Shown: positions 27,474 to 34,951 of the stretch, piece by piece | How the letters are laid out: each line of letters starts with the position of its first letter | Position numbering within the stretch: position 1 is the first letter of the stretch | NCBI GenBank assembly: GCA_035652075.1 | Contig: DASREL010000015.1 | Location: 62,001-126,000 of the forward strand | Reading direction: 5' to 3' | Length of the DNA: 64,000 nucleotides | Source: Gp6-AA45 sp035652075 | GTDB lineage: Bacteria > Acidobacteriota > Vicinamibacteria > Vicinamibacterales > CAVVIG01 | Notes under the pieces: model-generated | The model's input: only the letters and a program-made list of their open reading frames with translations | The model's database searches: none | Told to the model about the DNA's origin: nothing | Translations under genes and position numbers: made by a program

Positions 27474-29066
27474 ATGAACGGCCTGATGATGGACTTTCCG
27501 CTGACGCTGTCGGCCATCTTTCGCCGCGCCGAAGCGCTGTTCGGATCGCAGGAAATCGTCTCGCGCAATCCCGACAAATCGCTGCACCGGTATCGTGTCG
27601 CCGACTGGGCGACGCGCACGCGCCGGCTCGCGCAGGCGCTCATCGGCCTCGGCGTCAAACCGGGCGAGCGTGTCGCCACGCTCGCATGGAATCACGGGCC
27701 GCACCTCGAAGCGTACTTTGGCATCCCGTTGATGCGCGGCGTGCTGCACACGTTGAACCTGCGTCTGCATCCTGACGAGCTCGCGTTCATCGTCAACCAC
27801 GCCGACGATCGGGTCGTCCTGATCGATCAGAGCCTCCTGCCGCTCTGGGAGAAGGTGCGTCCGCAGTTGTCGAACCCGCCGATCGAGATTGTGTTCGGCG
27901 ATCAGTACGAAGCGCTGCTCGCGAAGGCGGCGCCGATCGCCGACTGTCCGGATCCTGACGAGAACAGCGCGGTCGCGATGTGCTATACGACCGGCACCAC
28001 GGGCGCGCCGAAAGGCGTCTTGTATTCGCACCGCGCGATCGTGCTGCACACGCTCGGTCTCGCCCTCACCGGCGTGATGAGCATCTCCGAGCAGGACACG
28101 GTGTGTCCGGTGGTGCCGATGTTTCATGCGAACGCGTGGGGGATGCCGTTCGCTGCCGTCATGACCGGCGCGAAGATGGTGATGCCGGGGCCGCACCTCG
28201 ACGCGGCGAGCATCGTCGATCTGTTCGCGCGCGAACGCGTGACGATCACCGGCGGCGTGCCGACGATCTGGATCGGCGTCCTGCAGCTGCTCGACGACAC
28301 ACCTGGCGCGTACGATCTGTCGTCGATGCGATACATGTTCGTCGGAGGATCTGCGGTCCCGCAGGCAATGATCGAAGCATTCGAGAAACGTCACGGCATG
28401 CGCATCGTCCACGCGTGGGGGATGACCGAGCTCGCACCGCTCGGGTCGATTTCGCATCTGCCCTCGTCGCTCGCCGACGCGCCCGACGAGGTGAAGTTCA
28501 AGAACCGCGCGAAGCAGGGGCGGCCCGCGCCGTTCGTCGAAATCCGCGCGCGCAACGAAAACGGCTTCGTCCCGTGGGACGGCGCCACGATGGGCGAGCT
28601 CGAGGTCCGCGGGCCGTGGATCGCCGCCGGCTATTACAACCGCACCGACTGCGGCGATCGATTTACCGACGATGGCTGGTTCAAGACGGGAGACATCGTC
28701 ACGATCGACGCTACGGGAACGATCCAGGTCGCGGACCGGGCGAAGGACGTGATCAAATCCGGCGGCGAATGGATTTCGTCGGTGGCCCTCGAGTGCGCGC
28801 TGATGGGTCATCCGGCGGTGGCCGAAGCGGCAGTCATTCCCGTCGATCATCCGAAGTGGGCCGAGCGTCCGCTCGCTGCGGTCGTCCTCAAACCGGGCGC
28901 GACGGCGACGCCAGCGGAGCTGCGTGCCTTCCTCGAACCGCAATTCCCGAAGTTCTGGATGCCGGACGCCTTCGAGTTCATCGACGCCATCCCGCGAACG
29001 TCGGCCGGCAAATTCAAGAAGAGCGAGCTCCGTGAGCGGTTCAAGGACTACGAGTTGGGAGTCTGA
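27474..29066 (+). CDS. Long-chain acyl-CoA synthetase / AMP-dependent ligase
   Basis: Adenylate-forming enzyme of 530 residues. The ATP signature YTTGTTGAPKGVLYSH (about residues 170-185), WGMTELAP, GWFKTGDIVTID and C-terminal PRTSAGKFKKSEL with the catalytic lysine are intact. It activates a fatty acid to acyl-AMP and acyl-CoA. ATG 27474 follows a strong AGGGGGG ribosome site. It lies between the convergent HTH gene and mntH, and ends in a GAGTCTGAC repeat that supplies its stop codon. Confidence 0.93.
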   Translation: MNGLMMDFPLTLSAIFRRAEALFGSQEIVSRNPDKSLHRYRVADWATRTRRLAQALIGLGVKPGERVATLAWNHGPHLEAYFGIPLMRGVLHTLNLRLHPDELAFIVNHADDRVVLIDQSLLPLWEKVRPQLSNPPIEIVFGDQYEALLAKAAPIADCPDPDENSAVAMCYTTGTTGAPKGVLYSHRAIVLHTLGLALTGVMSISEQDTVCPVVPMFHANAWGMPFAAVMTGAKMVMPGPHLDAASIVDLFARERVTITGGVPTIWIGVLQLLDDTPGAYDLSSMRYMFVGGSAVPQAMIEAFEKRHGMRIVHAWGMTELAPLGSISHLPSSLADAPDEVKFKNRAKQGRPAPFVEIRARNENGFVPWDGATMGELEVRGPWIAAGYYNRTDCGDRFTDDGWFKTGDIVTIDATGTIQVADRAKDVIKSGGEWISSVALECALMGHPAVAEAAVIPVDHPKWAERPLAAVVLKPGATATPAELRAFLEPQFPKFWMPDAFEFIDAIPRTSAGKFKKSELRERFKDYELGV

Positions 29067-29093
29067 CAAAAGAGTCTGACAAGGGAGTCTGAC
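29059..29093 (+). repeat. 13-bp direct repeats GAGTCTGAC-N4 at the ligase gene end
   Basis: Three copies of GAGTCTGAC at 29059, 29072 and 29085 with 13-bp periodicity. The ligase stop TGA lies in the first copy. Confidence 0.85.
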
Positions 29094-29112
29094 TAACTAG
29101 TCAGACGTTTTC
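29087..29112 (+). terminator. Possible terminator after the ligase gene
   Basis: GTCTGAC-TAACTA-GTCAGAC can form a 7-bp hairpin followed by GTTTTCT. The left arm is the last GAGTCTGAC repeat. The T-run is short, so activity is uncertain. Confidence 0.4.
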
Positions 29113-29119
29113 TGGTCGT

Positions 29120-29154
29120 GGTATGATTGATTTTTGATTAGTCAAAATCATACC
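29120..29154 (+). promoter_or_regulatory. mntH promoter and candidate metal-dependent operator
   Basis: Arms GGTATGATT (29120-29128) and AATCATACC (29146-29154) enclose an inner dyad TTTTGA-TTAG-TCAAAA. The left arm contains an extended -10 (TGGTATGAT; TATGAT at 29122-29127). The right arm ends one base before the GTG start. A repressor such as MntR or Fur could bind here, or the RNA could fold over the start. Confidence 0.5.
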
Positions 29155-29155
29155 T

Positions 29156-30511
29156 GTGGCGACCGAAAAATCCTCTAATCCGACACGGGGCTGGCGATTG
29201 CCGGCGACTGACGTGAGCCTCCCCGAGATTCACGGCTCGATCACCATCCCGCAGAACGCCGGATTCTGGCGCAAGCTGTTCGCGTTCGCCGGACCCGGGT
29301 ACCTGGTCGCCGTCGGGTACATGGACCCCGGGAATTGGGCAACCGACCTCGCCGGCGGCGCCCGCTACGGCTACGCGCTGCTGAGCGTGATCATGCTCTC
29401 GAACCTGATGGCGATCCTGCTGCAGGCGTTGGCCGCGCGCCTCGGAATCGCCAGCGGGCGCGACCTCGCGCAGGCGTGTCGCGACAGCTACTCGCGAACA
29501 ACCGTCATCGTCCTGTGGATCCTCTGCGAGATCGCGATCGCCGCGTGCGACCTCGCCGAAGTGATCGGCGCCGCGATCGCGCTCAACCTGCTCTTCCATC
29601 TGCCGCTCACGTGGGGCGTCATCGTCACCGCCGCCGACGTGCTCGTCGTGCTGTTCCTGCAGCACCGCGGCTTCCGCTACGTCGAAGCGCTCGTCGTCGG
29701 ACTGATTCTCGCGATCGCCGGCTCGTTCGCGATCGAACTCTCGCTCTCGCACCCGGCGTGGAATGCCGTGGCGGTGGGCTTTGTGCCGCAGACGCAGATC
29801 CTTCGCAACCCGCAGATGCTCTACATCGCCATCAGCATCCTCGGCGCGACGGTGATGCCGCACAACTTGTATCTGCACTCGTCGATCGTGCAGACGCGGA
29901 AGTACGTCGATACGCACGAGAGCAAGCGCGAAGCGATCCAGTTCGCGTCGATCGATTCAGCAGTCGCGCTGATGTCGGCGCTCTTCATCAACGCGGCGAT
30001 TCTCGTGATGGCGGCGGCCGTGTTTCACGGCAAGGGCCACGAGGACGTGGCTGACATCGGCGACGCCTACCAACTGTTGTCGCCGCTGCTCGGCACCGGG
30101 CTCGCGAGCGCGCTTTTCGCGATCGCGCTGCTCTGCTCGGGCCAGAACGCGACGCTGACCGGGACGCTCGCCGGTCAGATCGTCATGGAGGGATTCATCA
30201 ACCTGCGCATCCGCCCGTGGCTGCGCCGGCTGATCACGCGGCTCCTCGCGATCATCCCCGCGATCATCGTCGTGTACTTGTATGGCGAGCGCGGCACAGG
30301 GCCGCTGATCATCTTCAGTCAGGTCGTACTCAGCCTGCAGTTGCCGTTCGCCGTGTTCCCGCTCGTGATGTTCACCAGCGATCCGCATAAGATGGGGCCG
30401 TTCGTGTCCCCACGATGGATGCAGGCGCTCGCGTGGATCGTCGCCGTCGTCATCGCTGCGCTCAACATCTGGCTGCTCTGGCAAACCTTTGCTGTCGGGC
30501 TGCCTGCTTAG
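29156..30511 (+). CDS. mntH: Nramp-family Mn(2+)/metal transporter MntH
   Basis: Proton-coupled divalent metal importer of 451 residues and about 11 transmembrane segments. Both Nramp metal-site motifs are present: DPGN in GYMDPGNWATDLAGG and MPH in ATVMPHNLYLHSS. The long N-terminal extension before the first helix is seen in many acidobacterial members. GTG 29156 begins one base after an inverted repeat likely to control expression. A small membrane protein and a universal stress protein follow with strong ribosome sites and overlaps, forming one operon. Confidence 0.96.
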   Translation: MATEKSSNPTRGWRLPATDVSLPEIHGSITIPQNAGFWRKLFAFAGPGYLVAVGYMDPGNWATDLAGGARYGYALLSVIMLSNLMAILLQALAARLGIASGRDLAQACRDSYSRTTVIVLWILCEIAIAACDLAEVIGAAIALNLLFHLPLTWGVIVTAADVLVVLFLQHRGFRYVEALVVGLILAIAGSFAIELSLSHPAWNAVAVGFVPQTQILRNPQMLYIAISILGATVMPHNLYLHSSIVQTRKYVDTHESKREAIQFASIDSAVALMSALFINAAILVMAAAVFHGKGHEDVADIGDAYQLLSPLLGTGLASALFAIALLCSGQNATLTGTLAGQIVMEGFINLRIRPWLRRLITRLLAIIPAIIVVYLYGERGTGPLIIFSQVVLSLQLPFAVFPLVMFTSDPHKMGPFVSPRWMQALAWIVAVVIAALNIWLLWQTFAVGLPA

Positions 30512-30521
30512 GAGGACGTCC

Positions 30522-30815
30522 ATGGGTTTCGATATCGCCGCCGCGGCGTCGCTCTTCACCGTCGGCACGATCCTCTTCGGCCACTTCGAGGAACGCACCG
30601 CGAAATGGCGCCGGATGCTGAAGTTCTTCGTGATCGTCGGCGGGACGGCGCTGCTCGACCGATTCGCCGGCCGCGGGTGGGCGTGGGCGTTCATCCTCGG
30701 CGGATTGATGCTCGGCCTCACCGTCCATTTCGTGTATCTGCGGCGGCACGGCATCAATCCGTGGACAGCGGAGCCGCGTGACAAGTACTACGCGCTCCGC
30801 GGCTGGACAAGCTGA
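30522..30815 (+). CDS. Small uncharacterised membrane protein of the mntH operon
   Basis: 97 residues from ATG 30522, preceded by a perfect AGGAGG. It has an amphipathic N-terminus and hydrophobic segments (about 6-22, 36-47 and 52-70), with a conserved-looking charged tail HGINPWTAEPRDKYYALRGW. No known family is recognised. It lies 10 bp after mntH and its stop shares one base with the universal stress gene, so a role connected with metal transport or stress is likely but unproven. Confidence 0.75.
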   Translation: MGFDIAAAASLFTVGTILFGHFEERTAKWRRMLKFFVIVGGTALLDRFAGRGWAWAFILGGLMLGLTVHFVYLRRHGINPWTAEPRDKYYALRGWTS

Positions 30816-31237
30816 TGTATCGCCGCATTCTCGTTGCGATCGAGAACTCGACGGCCGATCAAACGATCCTGTCGCACGTCGCCGCGCTGGCGAAGTTGAC
30901 CGGGGCCGAACTACTCCTGGTCCACGTGGCCGACGGCTGGGCCGCGCGCCACTTCGACGAACTGCAACTGCGCGAGTCCGAAGAGATGAAGACGGATCGC
31001 GAGTATCTGGCGCGCCTCCAAACGGATCTCCAGGGCCGCGGACTCCACGTCGACATCGAGCTCGCGAAGGGCGATCCGGCCACGCAGTTGATCAAGACCG
31101 CCGAAGATCGCCACGTCGATCTCATCGCGATGTCGACGCACGGCCACCGCTTCATCAACGATGTCATCCGCGGCGCCACCGCCGACCGCGTCCGCCACAT
31201 GGTGCGCATACCGGTCCTGCTCCTGCGCGCACAGTAG
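30815..31237 (+). CDS. Universal stress protein (UspA family)
   Basis: 140-residue UspA domain. The N-terminus YRRILVAIENSTADQTILSH and the C-terminal ATP-binding region MSTHGHRFINDVIRGATADRV match the nucleotide-binding Usp type (G-x2-G-x9-G[ST] in modified form). It is the third gene of the mntH operon and overlaps the preceding gene by one base, suggesting coupling of manganese uptake to a stress response. Confidence 0.93.
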   Translation: MYRRILVAIENSTADQTILSHVAALAKLTGAELLLVHVADGWAARHFDELQLRESEEMKTDREYLARLQTDLQGRGLHVDIELAKGDPATQLIKTAEDRHVDLIAMSTHGHRFINDVIRGATADRVRHMVRIPVLLLRAQ

Positions 31238-31273
31238 CAATTAGCCCTTAGCCTTTCCCCTCTGCCTCTGTGT

Positions 31274-31279
31274 TATAAA
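31274..31279 (+). promoter_or_regulatory. Candidate -10 box, leaderless start of the membrane protein gene
   Basis: TATAAA with only 7 bp to the GTG start at 31287, so transcription would begin at or next to the start codon. No clear -35 is seen. Confidence 0.4.
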
Positions 31280-31286
31280 GCTCTTC

Positions 31287-31868
31287 GTGCCAGAGCCGAT
31301 CCACTCGCACGCGCTCGAGAACATCCGCTTCATTCGCGATGCGATGTCGCGCGCGACGGAGTTCACGGCGGTTCCCGGGTGGGGCGGCGTCGCCATGGGC
31401 GTGACGGCCATCGCCACCGCCATTGTCAGCGGACCGCCCGACAACTCGCTGCGGTGGGTGGCGATCTGGTTCGGTGACGCGTCCGTCGCGGCCGCAATCG
31501 GGCTGACGACGATGACGATCAAGGCGCGGCGCGGCGGCACGCCGTTGTCGTCCGCGGCGCCGGCGTACCGGTTCGCGCTCGCGTATCTTCCGCCGCTGGT
31601 CGCCGGCATGATCCTGACGCCGGTGTTCGCCACGCTCGATCTGATGGCCCGTTTGCCGGGATGCTGGCTGCTGCTCTACGGAACGGCCCTCGCGTCCGGC
31701 GGTGCGTTTTCGATTCGGATCGTGCCGGCCATGGGTGTCGCGTTCATGATCATCGGTACGCTGGCATTCGCGGCGCCGGCATCACTCGGACATTGGTTTC
31801 TCGCCGCCGGTTTCGGCGGTCTTCACATCGTCTTTGGACTCATCATCGCGAGGAGATACGGTGGCTAA
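31287..31868 (+). CDS. Uncharacterised membrane protein, co-translated with a winged-helix regulator
   Basis: 193 residues with roughly five to six hydrophobic segments and a short soluble N-terminus (HSHALENIRFIRDAMSRATEF). I recognise no domain. Its end overlaps the next gene by 8 bp. This membrane-protein plus winged-helix pair is a familiar arrangement in this phylum. Confidence 0.75.
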   Translation: MPEPIHSHALENIRFIRDAMSRATEFTAVPGWGGVAMGVTAIATAIVSGPPDNSLRWVAIWFGDASVAAAIGLTTMTIKARRGGTPLSSAAPAYRFALAYLPPLVAGMILTPVFATLDLMARLPGCWLLLYGTALASGGAFSIRIVPAMGVAFMIIGTLAFAAPASLGHWFLAAGFGGLHIVFGLIIARRYGG

Positions 31869-32238
31869 GGCGGCAGCGGCGCAGAAGTCAGAAGTACGAA
31901 GTACGAAGTACGGAAGTACGAAGTACGAAGGGGCGGCGAAGAAGACGCCGCTCGCCCTGGATCGACTCATCCACGAACGCCTGCGGCTCGGCATTGTCAG
32001 CGCGCTGGCGGTCAACGACTGCCTGACGTTCACCGATCTCAAGAACCTTCTCCAGACGACCGATGGCAACCTGAGCGTTCACGCCCGAAAGCTCGAGGAC
32101 GCCGAGTACATCGCGTGTGACAAGGGCTTCGAAGGGCGGATGCCGCGCACCGAATACCGGCTAACCGCCGCTGGCCGCAGAGCTTTCGAGAAGTACCTCG
32201 CCCACATGGAAGCCATCATCAAGGCCGCAAAAAGCTAG
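31861..32238 (+). CDS. Winged-helix transcriptional regulator
   Basis: About 125 residues from GTG 31861, preceded by GAGGAGA. The winged-helix domain (LDRLIHERLRLGIVSALAVN ... FTDLKNLLQTTDGNLSVHARKLEDAEYI) fits the HTH_34-type family of ArsR/MarR-like proteins. The first 30 or so residues are encoded by a 7-bp tandem repeat (31883-31932) and read SEVRSTKYGSTKYE. The overlap with the membrane protein gene suggests it regulates that gene or its partner. Confidence 0.87.
   Translation: MAKAAAAQKSEVRSTKYGSTKYEGAAKKTPLALDRLIHERLRLGIVSALAVNDCLTFTDLKNLLQTTDGNLSVHARKLEDAEYIACDKGFEGRMPRTEYRLTAAGRRAFEKYLAHMEAIIKAAKS
31883..31932 (+). repeat. 7-bp tandem repeat (CGAAGTA family) inside the regulator gene
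   Basis: Seven units of about 7 bp: AGAAGTC, AGAAGTA, CGAAGTA, CGAAGTA, CGGAAGTA, CGAAGTA, CGAAGGG. One unit is 8 bp. The frame stays open and gives a repetitive basic N-terminus. Confidence 0.9.
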
Positions 32239-32276
32239 ACCCAACCAACGCGGGCCCGGCGCTGTCTACAGATTGC

Positions 32277-32864
32277 GTGGATGATGCCGAGCTCGTCAGC
32301 CGCGCCCGGGGCGGCGACGCCGCCGCATTCGGGGCGCTCGTCGATCGACATCGGCACGCGGTGTATCGGGCGGCGCTCGCGGTGTTGCGATCGCACGCCG
32401 ATGCCGAGGACGCGGCGCAAGAGGCGTTCGTCAAAGCGTACCGGCAGCTCCGGGGATTTCGCGGCGACAGCAGCTTCAAGACGTGGTTGCTGACGATCGC
32501 GTGGCGCGAAGCGATTAATCGCCGCCGCGCGCTCAAGAGTATCTGGCGGCATGTCATTGCGGATCGCGGATTGAGGATGGCGGATTCATCGGACGATCGC
32601 GCGATTGACGTCGCAGCGGCCGACCCGGACCCAGAGCAGATGGCACACGACAACCAACTGCGGAGACACATCACAGAGGCGATCGATGCGCTGACGCCGA
32701 AGCTGCGCGACGTGTTCCTGCTCGCGCAAACCGGCGAGCACACCTACGACGAAATCGGCGCGATCGTCGGGGCGCCGCTCGGCACGGTCAAGTGGCGCAT
32801 CTTCGAGGCGCGCCGCGTGGTCAGAGAGTATTTGCGGCAGCGAGGATACGCGCATGCTGGATAA
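32277..32864 (+). CDS. ECF RNA polymerase sigma factor (RpoE-like)
   Basis: 195 residues. Region 2 (about 10-75, including DAEDAAQEAFVKAYRQL and FKTWLLTIAWREAINRRR) and region 4 (about 125-185, YDEIGAIVGAPLGTVKWRIFEARRVV) are complete. GTG 32277 is used. The 3' end overlaps a membrane protein gene by 11 bp, which would act as the anti-sigma factor. Signal and target promoter are unknown. Confidence 0.93.
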   Translation: MDDAELVSRARGGDAAAFGALVDRHRHAVYRAALAVLRSHADAEDAAQEAFVKAYRQLRGFRGDSSFKTWLLTIAWREAINRRRALKSIWRHVIADRGLRMADSSDDRAIDVAAADPDPEQMAHDNQLRRHITEAIDALTPKLRDVFLLAQTGEHTYDEIGAIVGAPLGTVKWRIFEARRVVREYLRQRGYAHAG

Positions 32865-33387
32865 CGAGCTCGATCGCGCGATCGACGACGCCGCACGCGA
32901 GATGACCGCGGGCGGACCGGGCGGCGACTTCCGCGCGCGCGTCATCGCCAGGATCGAGAACGCGCCCCGCCGCAGGTGGACGCGTGCGATTCCGGCGGTG
33001 GCTGCGGCCGCGGCCGTCGCGATCGTGGCGACAGTCACCAGTCACCGGTCGGCAGTCATCAGTCACCGGTCGGCAGTCACCAGTCAGAGTCAGCAGTCGA
33101 CAGTCGCCCATGGCCAGACGCCGGTTGTAGAAACCCGGCCGACACCGCAACCCACGAATGTAGCGCAGGCCTTTAGGCCTGCTGCGGCGGATCTGCGGAG
33201 CCGTCCGACATCTGGACGGCAAACGCCGCGGCCGCTGACGCCGTCCGATCTGGACAACGCGCCGATCGACGTCCCGCAGATCACGGTGGATCCGCTGCCA
33301 CCAGACGGTTCACTCGATGTGACGCCTCTCGAAACCATTGCGCCGATCGCGGTCACGCCGATCGACGCCCAAGGAGACCGACCATGA
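32854..33387 (+). CDS. Putative anti-sigma factor: membrane protein with repeat-rich outer part
   Basis: 177 residues: a short cytosolic N-terminus (LDNELDRAIDDAAREM), one transmembrane helix (about residues 45-61), then a long Pro/Thr-rich extracytoplasmic tail. No zinc HxxxCxxC motif is visible. The tail carries in-frame a heptamer array (33032-33107, SHRSAVI-like heptapeptides) and a palindrome (33165-33182, AQAFRPA). Position directly after the sigma factor and the single helix support the anti-sigma call; homology alone does not. Confidence 0.65.
   Translation: MLDNELDRAIDDAAREMTAGGPGGDFRARVIARIENAPRRRWTRAIPAVAAAAAVAIVATVTSHRSAVISHRSAVTSQSQQSTVAHGQTPVVETRPTPQPTNVAQAFRPAAADLRSRPTSGRQTPRPLTPSDLDNAPIDVPQITVDPLPPDGSLDVTPLETIAPIAVTPIDAQGDRP
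33032..33107 (+). repeat. 7-bp tandem repeat (CAGTCAC family) in the putative anti-sigma gene
   Basis: Eleven units of about 7 bp, mainly CAGTCAC or CAGTCAT, with a 21-bp superunit CAGTCAY-CAGTCAC-CGGTCGG repeated. Because 21 is a multiple of 3 it produces a heptapeptide repeat. One unit is 6 bp. Confidence 0.9.
33165..33182 (+). repeat. Palindromic unit in the putative anti-sigma gene
   Basis: GCAGGCCT-TT-AGGCCTGC. The same arms recur at 42882-42899. Translated as AQAFRPA in the extracytoplasmic tail. Confidence 0.8.
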
Positions 33388-33968
33388 AGATTCGTTCGCT
33401 CGTGCTCACCGCGGTACTGACCGCACTCACGATCGTCCCGGCGCTGGCGCAAACGGCGCGCACGCCGGCACCCGCCCGGACGCCGTCACCCGAAGCGGCT
33501 GACGCATCCAAGACACCGCCGGCCGCAAGGGCGCCGGAGATGCCGCGAAGACCGCTGCAGCCCATCAACGTCAGAATCGATGTGACGATCACCGATCAAG
33601 GCCGCACCGGCGCCCCGACGATGAAGAAGACGGTGTCGATCGTGACGAGCGACGGATTCAGCGGACGGATCCGGTCGACCGCGAACTACTCGGCGTTACC
33701 TCCAGTTCCGCTCAATGTCGACGCGGACGCCGAACTGCTCGCCGACGGCAAGATTCGATCGCGCGTCAATTTGCAGTACGACCTGCCGGCCGGCATGGAC
33801 GGTCAGAGTCCGAACCTGCCAGGCACGGGCGCGCTGAAGACGACGCAGATCCAGGAAAACCTCGTGCTGATTCTCGAGAACGGCAAACCGATTCTGGCGG
33901 CGCAGTCGGCCGATCCGGTCGGCGATCGTCAGGTCACGATCGAGATCAAGGCCACGGTGCTGAAGTAG
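33384..33968 (+). CDS. Secreted uncharacterised protein of the ECF cluster
   Basis: 194 residues with signal peptide ending ALAQ (about residue 23), a disordered Pro/Ala/Thr stretch and then a beta-rich domain from about residue 62 (INVRIDVTITDQ, KTVSIVTSDGFSGRIRS, ENLVLILENGKPIL). ATG 33384 overlaps the previous stop by 4 bp. It may be the effector or sensor controlled by the sigma factor. I do not recognise the family. Confidence 0.75.
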   Translation: MKIRSLVLTAVLTALTIVPALAQTARTPAPARTPSPEAADASKTPPAARAPEMPRRPLQPINVRIDVTITDQGRTGAPTMKKTVSIVTSDGFSGRIRSTANYSALPPVPLNVDADAELLADGKIRSRVNLQYDLPAGMDGQSPNLPGTGALKTTQIQENLVLILENGKPILAAQSADPVGDRQVTIEIKATVLK

Positions 33969-33998
33969 CGCGACACGCCGAACCTTGGCGAACGCGCT

Positions 33999-34871
33999 TC
34001 AAGCGAGAGAGCGACGCTTGATCCGTTCCAACACGCGAAGCGGCGAGCGGTCCGGCTCCCGCATCGCGTTCACCGGCAGCAGGAACGTCTGCTCCAACTG
34101 ATACTGACCTGACGTTGCGGCGTGGCTCACCTGATCCGTGAAGCAGAGCCACGTCGCCCCCGCCGGAAAATCGATCGTCTGCTGCGGCGATGTGGACTGA
34201 AAGTCGCCGTCCTCCTTCATACGATCGTGCAATTGCAGCATCAACGCGTCGTACGCGGTGCGTGGCGACTTCGTGACGCGCAGCAACGCGAGCGCGCGGC
34301 CGACGCCGGGCAGCGGCACGCGTAATCGCGGCGCGAAGCGCGACGCGACCGCCTCGAAGTCGTCGCCGACGCGCCACACGCGCGCGCGGCCGTCCGGATT
34401 GACATTCGTGAACAACCGCAGGATCCGGCGCCCGCCCGACGGGGTCGCAGGGAACGCATCGACGTGCAGCCGCGTGTCGTCCTTGCGCCAGGACGATGCC
34501 CGGCCAGCGATTTCGGCGGGCCGGAAGCTCGCGCGCGCACGCGTCAGTTGACTGGCGTAGCGAGGAAACAGGTCCGCGACGAGCGCGTGCGCGGCGTCGC
34601 TGAAGCGCCGCATCAACCCGGTCAGGCGTTCCGCATCGGCTCCGGCGAGTGAGGTCCCGGCGAGCCGATTTCCCGTCGGGTTGAAGCTCGCGTTCTTCGC
34701 GTGACTGAGAATGGCCGGGCTGAAAACGGGGCGTTCGATGTCTTCGATTGCAAAGGCCAAATGTGGCAAAAATATGACGTCGCCCCGCTCCAGGCTAACC
34801 AGCGCAGTTTCGGCATCTTCTGGCGTGACCGCGCCGTTCCACTCGCGGATAATGACCGTTTGCAGAGACAT
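33999..34871 (-). CDS. kdoO: Kdo hydroxylase family dioxygenase (KdoO-like)
   Basis: 290-residue Fe(II)/2-oxoglutarate-type oxygenase resembling Kdo 3-hydroxylases, which convert Kdo to Ko in the LPS inner core. Landmarks are GDVIFLPHLAF, SWRKDDTRLHVDAFPATPSGGRRILRLFTNVNP with the HxD metal pair, and a late histidine in WLCFTDQVSHAATSGQYQLEQTF. It is monocistronic, facing away from the RND adaptor gene. It implies a Gram-negative envelope with Kdo-containing LPS. Confidence 0.85.
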   Translation of the reverse strand: MSLQTVIIREWNGAVTPEDAETALVSLERGDVIFLPHLAFAIEDIERPVFSPAILSHAKNASFNPTGNRLAGTSLAGADAERLTGLMRRFSDAAHALVADLFPRYASQLTRARASFRPAEIAGRASSWRKDDTRLHVDAFPATPSGGRRILRLFTNVNPDGRARVWRVGDDFEAVASRFAPRLRVPLPGVGRALALLRVTKSPRTAYDALMLQLHDRMKEDGDFQSTSPQQTIDFPAGATWLCFTDQVSHAATSGQYQLEQTFLLPVNAMREPDRSPLRVLERIKRRSLA

Positions 34872-34951
34872 TAAATGACGTTTTCGGGGTAAATAGCCGG
34901 GACGATCTACCCGTATCTTGTTGTACTACCGACTCCTTGGAGCCTACATCA

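Noticed and set aside
27369..29069. Long minus-strand frame opposite the acyl-CoA ligase
   Set aside because: Antisense shadow; its composition follows the ligase codon pattern.
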